From: an uncultured Collinsella sp.
GTDB lineage: Bacteria; Actinomycetota; Coriobacteriia; Coriobacteriales; Coriobacteriaceae
DNA length: 17,928 nt
Assembly (NCBI GenBank): GCA_902478945.1
Contig: CABSMX010000038.1
Location: 1 to 17,928, forward strand
Direction: 5' to 3'
A program made the translations under genes and the position numbers. This document shows, one piece after another, positions 13,521 through 17,928 of this stretch. The number at the start of each line of letters is the position of its first letter. Position 1 is the first letter of the stretch. The notes beneath the pieces are model-generated. The model made no database searches. It saw nothing but the letters and a program-made list of their open reading frames with translations, and was not told the origin of the DNA.

Positions 13521-16500
13521 TTAAGCGAAGTAGGCCACGCCGCTCTCAAAGATCGGCATGAACTTATCGCCGGGGACATGCTCGGGCACGTTGCGGTACA
13601 GGTTGTCGCCGCGGCGCTCGGCATGGCCCATCTTGCCCAGGACGCGGCCGTCGGGGCTCGTGATGCCCTCGATGGCGAGTACGGAGCCGTTGGGGTTGAC
13701 GGAAAGATCCATGCTGGGCTTGCCGTCCTCGCCCACGTACTGCGTGGCGACCTGGCCGTTGGCGATCAGCTGGGTGAGCACCTCGTCATTGGCGACAAAG
13801 CGGCCCTCGCCGTGGCTGATGGCGACGGTGTAGGGGTCGTCGAGGCTGCACTGCGACAGCCACGGGGACAGGTTGGACGAGATGCGGGTGCGCACCAGGC
13901 GGCTCTGATGGCGACCGATGGTGTTGAACGTCAGCGTGGGCGCATCGGGCGTGGCGTCGACGATGTCGCCGTAGGGCACCAGGCCGAGCTTGATCAGAGC
14001 CTGGAAGCCATTGCAGATGCCCAGCATCAGACCATCGCGGGCCTTGAGCAGATCGCGGACTGCCTCGGTGACCTCGGGAGCGCGGAAGAACGCCGTGATG
14101 AACTTGGCGGACCCATCGGGCTCGTCGCCGCCCGAGAAGCCGCCGGGGATCATGACGATCTGGCTTGCACGGATGCGGCGGGCAAGCTCGTGGGTGCTCT
14201 CGGCGACGGCCTCGGGCGTGAGGTTGTTGATCACGAAGGTGTCGGCCTCGGCGCCGGCGGCGCGGAAAGCACGGGCGCTATCGTACTCGCAGTTGTTGCC
14301 GGGGAACACGGGGATTACCACGCGCGGGCGGGCGATCTTGGCGCCGCCGTACACGTGGATATCCTTGGCACGGAAGTCGATGGTCTCGACCTCGGCGGTC
14401 TCGCCGGCGCTGCGGTAGGCAAAGACGCCCTCGATGCCGCTCTCCCAGGCCTCCTGGAGCTCGGAGAGCTCAATGACCTCGGAACCGGTGTCGATAACAT
14501 AGCCCTCGACGGTGGTGCCCAGGGGCTCGACGACAACGCCGTCGGCGACCTTGGGCAGCTCGGCGTCCTCGGCGAGCTCGACGATAAAGCTGCCATAGAG
14601 CGGGGTGAAGAGGCTCTCCACGTCCACGTCCTCGGCAAGCTCGATACCGATCTGGTTGCCGACACACATCTTAAAGAGGCTCTCGGCGCCGCAGCCGTAG
14701 CCGGGCGTGGAGACGGCCAGGGCGTCGCCAGTAGCAGTGAGCGCCTCGACGGCGTCAAACGCGGCGAGCAGCTGCTGGGCGTCGGGGCGGTAGTCCTGGC
14801 CATAGGTGGCGGGGGCGATGCGGACGACGCGGTGCGTCAGGCCCTTGAATTCGGGGGAGACGGCGCGCGCCGCGCGGCCCACGGCGACGGCGAAGCTGAT
14901 CAGAGTCGGCGGAACGTTGAGCTCGCCGGCCTCGTCCTCAAACGAGCCGCTCATGGAATCCTTGCCACCGATGGCGCCGGCACCTAGGTCGACTTGGGCC
15001 ATGAGGGCGCCCAGGACGGCTGCCGTGGGCTTGCCCCAGCGCTCGGCCTCGGTGCGCAGACGCTCGAAGTACTCCTGGAAGGAGAGATAGGCGCGCTTGT
15101 GCTCAAAGCCGGCAGCCACGAGCTTGGCGATGGACTCGACCACGGACAGGTAGGCGCCAGCAAACTGGTCGGCTTCCATCAGGTAGGGGTTGAAGCCCCA
15201 TGCCATAGCGCTTGCCGTGGTGGTCTCGCCGTCCACGGGGAACTTGGCGACCATGGCCGAGCTGGGGGTGAGCTGCGTCTTGCCGCCAAAAGGCATAAGC
15301 ACGGTTGCGGCACCGATGGTGGAGTCGAAGCGCTCGGAAAGGCCCTTGTTGGAGGCAACGTTGAGGTCGGTGACAAGCGAGGTCATGCGCTCGGCAAGCG
15401 TGGTGCCGGCCCAGCTGGGCTGCCACACGCTGCGGGCGCACACGTGGGCGACCTGGTGCTTGGGCGCGCCGTTGGAGTTGAGGAACTCGCGGGATAGGTC
15501 GACGATGGCGACACCGTTCCAGGCCATGCGCATGCGCGGCTCGGCGGTAACCTCGGCGATAACGGTCGCCTCCAGGTTCTCCTCGGCGGCGTAGCCCATG
15601 AACTCCTCGACGTCACCGTCGGCGACGGCGCAGGCCATGCGCTCCTGGGACTCGGAAATGGCGAGCTCGGTGCCGTCCAGGCCGTCGTACTTCTTGGTTA
15701 CGGTATCAAGGTCGACATACAGGCCGTCGGCAAGCTCGCCCACGGCGACCGAGACGCCGCCGGCGCCAAAGTCGTTGCAGCGCTTGATCAGACGGCAGGC
15801 ATCGCCGCGGCGGAACAGACGCTGCAGCTTGCGCTCGACCGGGGCGTTGCCCTTCTGGACCTCGGCACCCGAGGTCTCGATGGACTCGGTGTTCTGGGTC
15901 TTGGAGGAGCCGGTGGCGCCACCGATGCCGTCACGGCCGGTGCGGCCACCCAGCAGGATGATCTTGTCGGTGGGGGCGGGGCACTCGCGACGAACGTGGT
16001 TTGCCGGGGTGGCGCCCACGACGGCGCCGACCTCCATGCGCTTGGCCACGTAACCGGGGTGATAGAGCTCGTTGACCTGGCCGGTGGCAAGGCCGATCTG
16101 GTTGCCGTAGCTGGAGTAGCCGGCGGCAGCAGTGGTCACGAGTTTGCGCTGCGGCAGCTTGCCCTCGAGCGTCTCGGAAACCGGGACGGTGGGGTCGCCG
16201 GCGCCGGTGACGCGCATGGCCTGGTACACATAGCTGCGGCCCGAGAGCGGGTCGCGGATGGCGCCGCCCACGCAGGTGGCGGCACCGCCGAAGGGCTCGA
16301 TTTCGGTCGGGTGGTTATGGGTCTCGTTCTTAAAGAGGAACAGCCAGTCCTGGTCCTCGCCGTCGACATCGACCTTTACCTTGACGGTGCAGGCGTTGAT
16401 CTCCTCGGACTCATCGACATCGGTCATGACGCCGGTCTTCTTGAGGTACTTGGCGCCGATGGTGCCCATGTCCATGAGGCAGACGGGCTTGGCGTCGCGG

Positions 16501-17267
16501 CCGAGTTCGTGGCGCATCTCCATGTAGCGGTCGAAGGCCTGCTGCACCACGGCGTCGTCGATCGTCACGTCATCCAGGACGGTGCCGAAGGTGGTGTGGC
16601 GGCAGTGGTCGGACCAATAGGTGTCGATCACGCGGATCTCGGTGATGGTGGGGTCGCGGTCCTCATCGCGGAAGTACTGCTGACAGAAGGCAATGTCCGC
16701 CTCGTCCATGGCAAGGCCGCGATCGGCGATAAAGGCGGCAAGGCCGGCCTCGTCGAGCTCGCGGAAGCCATCGAGCACCTCGACGGGTTGGGGCTCGGGC
16801 GTCTCCATGTACAGCGTCTCGGGCAGGTCGAGCGAGGCGATGCGGGCCTCGACGGGGTTCACCACGTAGTGCTTGATGGACTCGAGGGCGGCTTCGTCCA
16901 GAGCGCCCGAGATCATATAGACCTTGGCGGAGCGCACGGCGGGGCGCTCGCCCTGGCTGATGAGCTGCACGCACTCGCTGGCGGAGTCGGCGCGCTGGTC
17001 AAACTGGCCAGGCAGGAATTCGACGGCAAAGACGGCGCCATCGCTTGCGGGGAGCTCGTCGTAGGTCACATCGACCTGGGGCTCGCTAAAGACGGTCGGC
17101 ACGCAGGAGCGGAAAAGCTCCTCGTCGATGCCCTCGACGTCGTAGCGGTTGATGATCCTCAGGGCCTCGATGCCCTTGATGCCGAGAATCTCGGTCAGCT
17201 CGCTCTTGAGCTGCTGAGCCTCGACGTCGAACCCGGGTTTCTTCTCCACGTAGATACGAGAGACCAT
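13521..17267 (-). CDS. purL: Phosphoribosylformylglycinamidine synthase, single-chain clostridial type
   Basis: A 1248-aa enzyme of de novo purine synthesis that turns FGAR, glutamine and ATP into FGAM. It starts VSRIYVEKKPGFDVEAQQL, as in the clostridial single-chain PurL form (about 1240 aa). Visible motifs include DTYWSDHCRHTTFGT, FKNETHNHPTEIEPFGGAAT (ATP/FGAR site), GGRTGRDGIGGATGSSK, CNDFGAGGVSVAVGELADGL and GGKDSMSGSFEDEAGELNVP. The C-terminal glutaminase domain has PVFPGNNCEYDSARAF, the nucleophile Cys1085 in GICNGFQ, and His1215/Glu1217 in GKMGHAER. ATG 17267 is preceded by GGCAGGAA; the frame extension to 17375 lies in the promoter region. No other pur gene is adjacent. The long plus-strand open frames opposite it (about 516 and 429 codons) are GC-driven shadows. 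Confidence 0.97.
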   Translation of the reverse strand: MVSRIYVEKKPGFDVEAQQLKSELTEILGIKGIEALRIINRYDVEGIDEELFRSCVPTVFSEPQVDVTYDELPASDGAVFAVEFLPGQFDQRADSASECVQLISQGERPAVRSAKVYMISGALDEAALESIKHYVVNPVEARIASLDLPETLYMETPEPQPVEVLDGFRELDEAGLAAFIADRGLAMDEADIAFCQQYFRDEDRDPTITEIRVIDTYWSDHCRHTTFGTVLDDVTIDDAVVQQAFDRYMEMRHELGRDAKPVCLMDMGTIGAKYLKKTGVMTDVDESEEINACTVKVKVDVDGEDQDWLFLFKNETHNHPTEIEPFGGAATCVGGAIRDPLSGRSYVYQAMRVTGAGDPTVPVSETLEGKLPQRKLVTTAAAGYSSYGNQIGLATGQVNELYHPGYVAKRMEVGAVVGATPANHVRRECPAPTDKIILLGGRTGRDGIGGATGSSKTQNTESIETSGAEVQKGNAPVERKLQRLFRRGDACRLIKRCNDFGAGGVSVAVGELADGLYVDLDTVTKKYDGLDGTELAISESQERMACAVADGDVEEFMGYAAEENLEATVIAEVTAEPRMRMAWNGVAIVDLSREFLNSNGAPKHQVAHVCARSVWQPSWAGTTLAERMTSLVTDLNVASNKGLSERFDSTIGAATVLMPFGGKTQLTPSSAMVAKFPVDGETTTASAMAWGFNPYLMEADQFAGAYLSVVESIAKLVAAGFEHKRAYLSFQEYFERLRTEAERWGKPTAAVLGALMAQVDLGAGAIGGKDSMSGSFEDEAGELNVPPTLISFAVAVGRAARAVSPEFKGLTHRVVRIAPATYGQDYRPDAQQLLAAFDAVEALTATGDALAVSTPGYGCGAESLFKMCVGNQIGIELAEDVDVESLFTPLYGSFIVELAEDAELPKVADGVVVEPLGTTVEGYVIDTGSEVIELSELQEAWESGIEGVFAYRSAGETAEVETIDFRAKDIHVYGGAKIARPRVVIPVFPGNNCEYDSARAFRAAGAEADTFVINNLTPEAVAESTHELARRIRASQIVMIPGGFSGGDEPDGSAKFITAFFRAPEVTEAVRDLLKARDGLMLGICNGFQALIKLGLVPYGDIVDATPDAPTLTFNTIGRHQSRLVRTRISSNLSPWLSQCSLDDPYTVAISHGEGRFVANDEVLTQLIANGQVATQYVGEDGKPSMDLSVNPNGSVLAIEGITSPDGRVLGKMGHAERRGDNLYRNVPEHVPGDKFMPIFESGVAYFA

Positions 17268-17451
17268 TGGTTCCTGCCTTCCTGATCGGTTGGGCGTACG
17301 GTACGGTATGCGGCAGCGGTCGGTTTGCGGGGACTGCCCTGCGGTCGCCTTGAGCCACATGTTTGTAAACCTCACTATGATACGACAGCTCGTGGCGCGT
17401 TGAGGACGGCGAGGGTGCTACAGTGAAGCGCAAACAAGAGAAAGGCATCAC
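17268..17451. promoter_or_regulatory. Divergent promoter region between purL and the antiporter gene
   Basis: A 184-bp region that must drive both purL (minus) and the antiporter (plus). A -10-like box is readable in both directions at the same place: TATGAT on plus (17376-17381) and TATCAT on minus (17382-17377). Nearby are GTTTGTAAAC (17361-17370) and ACGA-CAGC-TCGT (17383-17394). I see no -35 at a good distance for either strand. I do not see a purine riboswitch: no paired-stem core was found before purL. Confidence 0.4.
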
Positions 17452-17915
17452 ATGGCATTCGTTTCACTCGCCATCATCGCGCTCGTGGCCTTTGCAAGCC
17501 CCTTCATCGCCTCGGCGATCCCCGGAAAACCCGTTCCCGAGACGGTCTTTTTGCTCGTGTTCGGCGCGGTGCTGGGACCCCATATGCTCGGCGTCATCCA
17601 TGTAGATGCCGAGGTCTCGCTTGTTTCCGAGCTCGGCCTGGCTTTTTTGTTCCTGCTCGCCGGCTTTGAGATCGACCCTAAGAACATTACGGGTGTGGAG
17701 GGGCGCTACGGTATGGCCACGTGGGCCGTCACGTTTGGTATCGCCTGGCTTGCCGTGCGCTTTACGCCGTGGTTCTCGGTCAGCCATTTCGACGGTATTG
17801 CCGTGACGCTCGCCTTGACCTCGACGGCGCTTGGAGCGCTCATGCCCATCTTGCGCGAGCGCTCGCTCACCGGCACGCGTGTGGGCGACTCGATTCTCGC
17901 GTATGGTACTTGGGG
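17452..17915 (+). CDS. CPA2-type cation:proton antiporter (N-terminal part, cut by contig end)
   Basis: The first 154 codons of a membrane antiporter related to KefB/Na+-H+ exchangers. Visible are IPGKPVPETVFLLVFGAVLG (one membrane segment), SELGLAFLFLLAGFEID and LTSTALGALMPILRERSLTG. The FLLAGFEID and ALTSTALGALMPILRE motifs are typical of the CPA2 superfamily. The ATG is preceded by GAGAAAGG. The frame stays open to base 17928, but the last 13 bases are adapter, so residues after GTWG are not real. The substrate ion cannot be told from this part. Confidence 0.85.
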
Positions 17916-17928
17916 CTGTCTCTTATAC
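17916..17928 (+). other. Untrimmed Nextera/Tn5 mosaic-end adapter
   Basis: The final 13 bases, CTGTCTCTTATAC, are identical to the start of the 19-bp Tn5 mosaic end (CTGTCTCTTATACACATCT) used in Nextera libraries. Their position at the very end of the sequence, inside a truncated gene, marks them as sequencing-adapter carry-over at a contig end rather than genomic DNA. Confidence 0.93.

Noticed and set aside
13437..14987. 516-codon open frame on the plus strand opposite purL
   Set aside because: It lies fully antisense to the conserved purL C-terminal region, its product is a repetitive Gly/Ala/Asp/Val-rich sequence expected from the reverse of GC-rich codons, and it runs into the terminator hairpin. 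PurL is unmistakable on the other strand.
15996..17285. 429-codon open frame on the plus strand opposite purL
   Set aside because: Same reason: an antisense shadow of purL codons with no ribosome site and no family resemblance.
17268..17375. N-terminal extension of PurL by 36 residues
   Set aside because: The VSRIYVEKKPGFD start fits the family N-terminus and has its own ribosome site; the extension overlaps the promoter region.
17268..17451. Purine riboswitch before purL
   Set aside because: I looked for paired stems and a conserved purine-aptamer core in the leader and saw none.

Overview
The window looks like the end of a draft contig from a GC-rich, Gram-positive gut anaerobe. My best inference is a Coriobacteriia genome, probably Collinsella. 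This rests on the clostridial-type single-chain PurL, a surface operon with a LAQTG sortase substrate, a flavin-based lactate dehydrogenase/Etf operon with a ferredoxin-fused EtfA, strong GGAGG-like ribosome binding sites, and overlapping or closely packed genes. No rRNA, tRNA, CRISPR array, insertion sequence or phage gene was seen. The last 13 bases match the Nextera/Tn5 mosaic end, so the right edge is a sequencing adapter rather than genome.

Layout. Positions 1-664 (minus) hold a DUF554 membrane protein cut by the left edge. Positions 783-3968 (minus) hold a compact five-gene operon. In transcription order it encodes a 98-aa cytoplasmic protein of unknown function, a membrane-anchored 169-aa protein, a secreted 199-aa WxL-like protein, an 85-aa sortase substrate, and a secreted cysteine-rich 470-aa protein. 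The last of these carries a second copy of what looks like the same WxL-like N-terminal motif. A 345-bp AT-richer region with several dyads separates this operon from a divergent three-gene operon (4314-7939, plus). That operon encodes a GlcD/Dld-type FAD dehydrogenase, EtfB, and EtfA with an N-terminal 2[4Fe-4S] ferredoxin domain. This is the gene set expected for an electron-confurcating lactate (or related 2-hydroxyacid) dehydrogenase. An HD-domain phosphohydrolase (7936-8748, minus) meets etfA tail to tail with overlapping stop codons.

Next on the plus strand come azlC/azlD (branched-chain amino acid export), a kdgT-type 2-keto-3-deoxygluconate permease with a candidate GntR-type operator, and a membrane-bound diguanylate cyclase that lacks the RxxD inhibitory site. 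On the minus strand are an EamA-family drug/metabolite transporter and purL. An intrinsic terminator sits between purL and the eamA start codon. The contig ends inside a divergently transcribed CPA2-type cation:proton antiporter.

Functionally the right two thirds is mostly ordinary metabolism and transport: lactate oxidation coupled to ferredoxin, amino-acid export, KDG uptake, purine synthesis and ion homeostasis. The left third is accessory. The surface operon is the least described part and the best candidate for something new.
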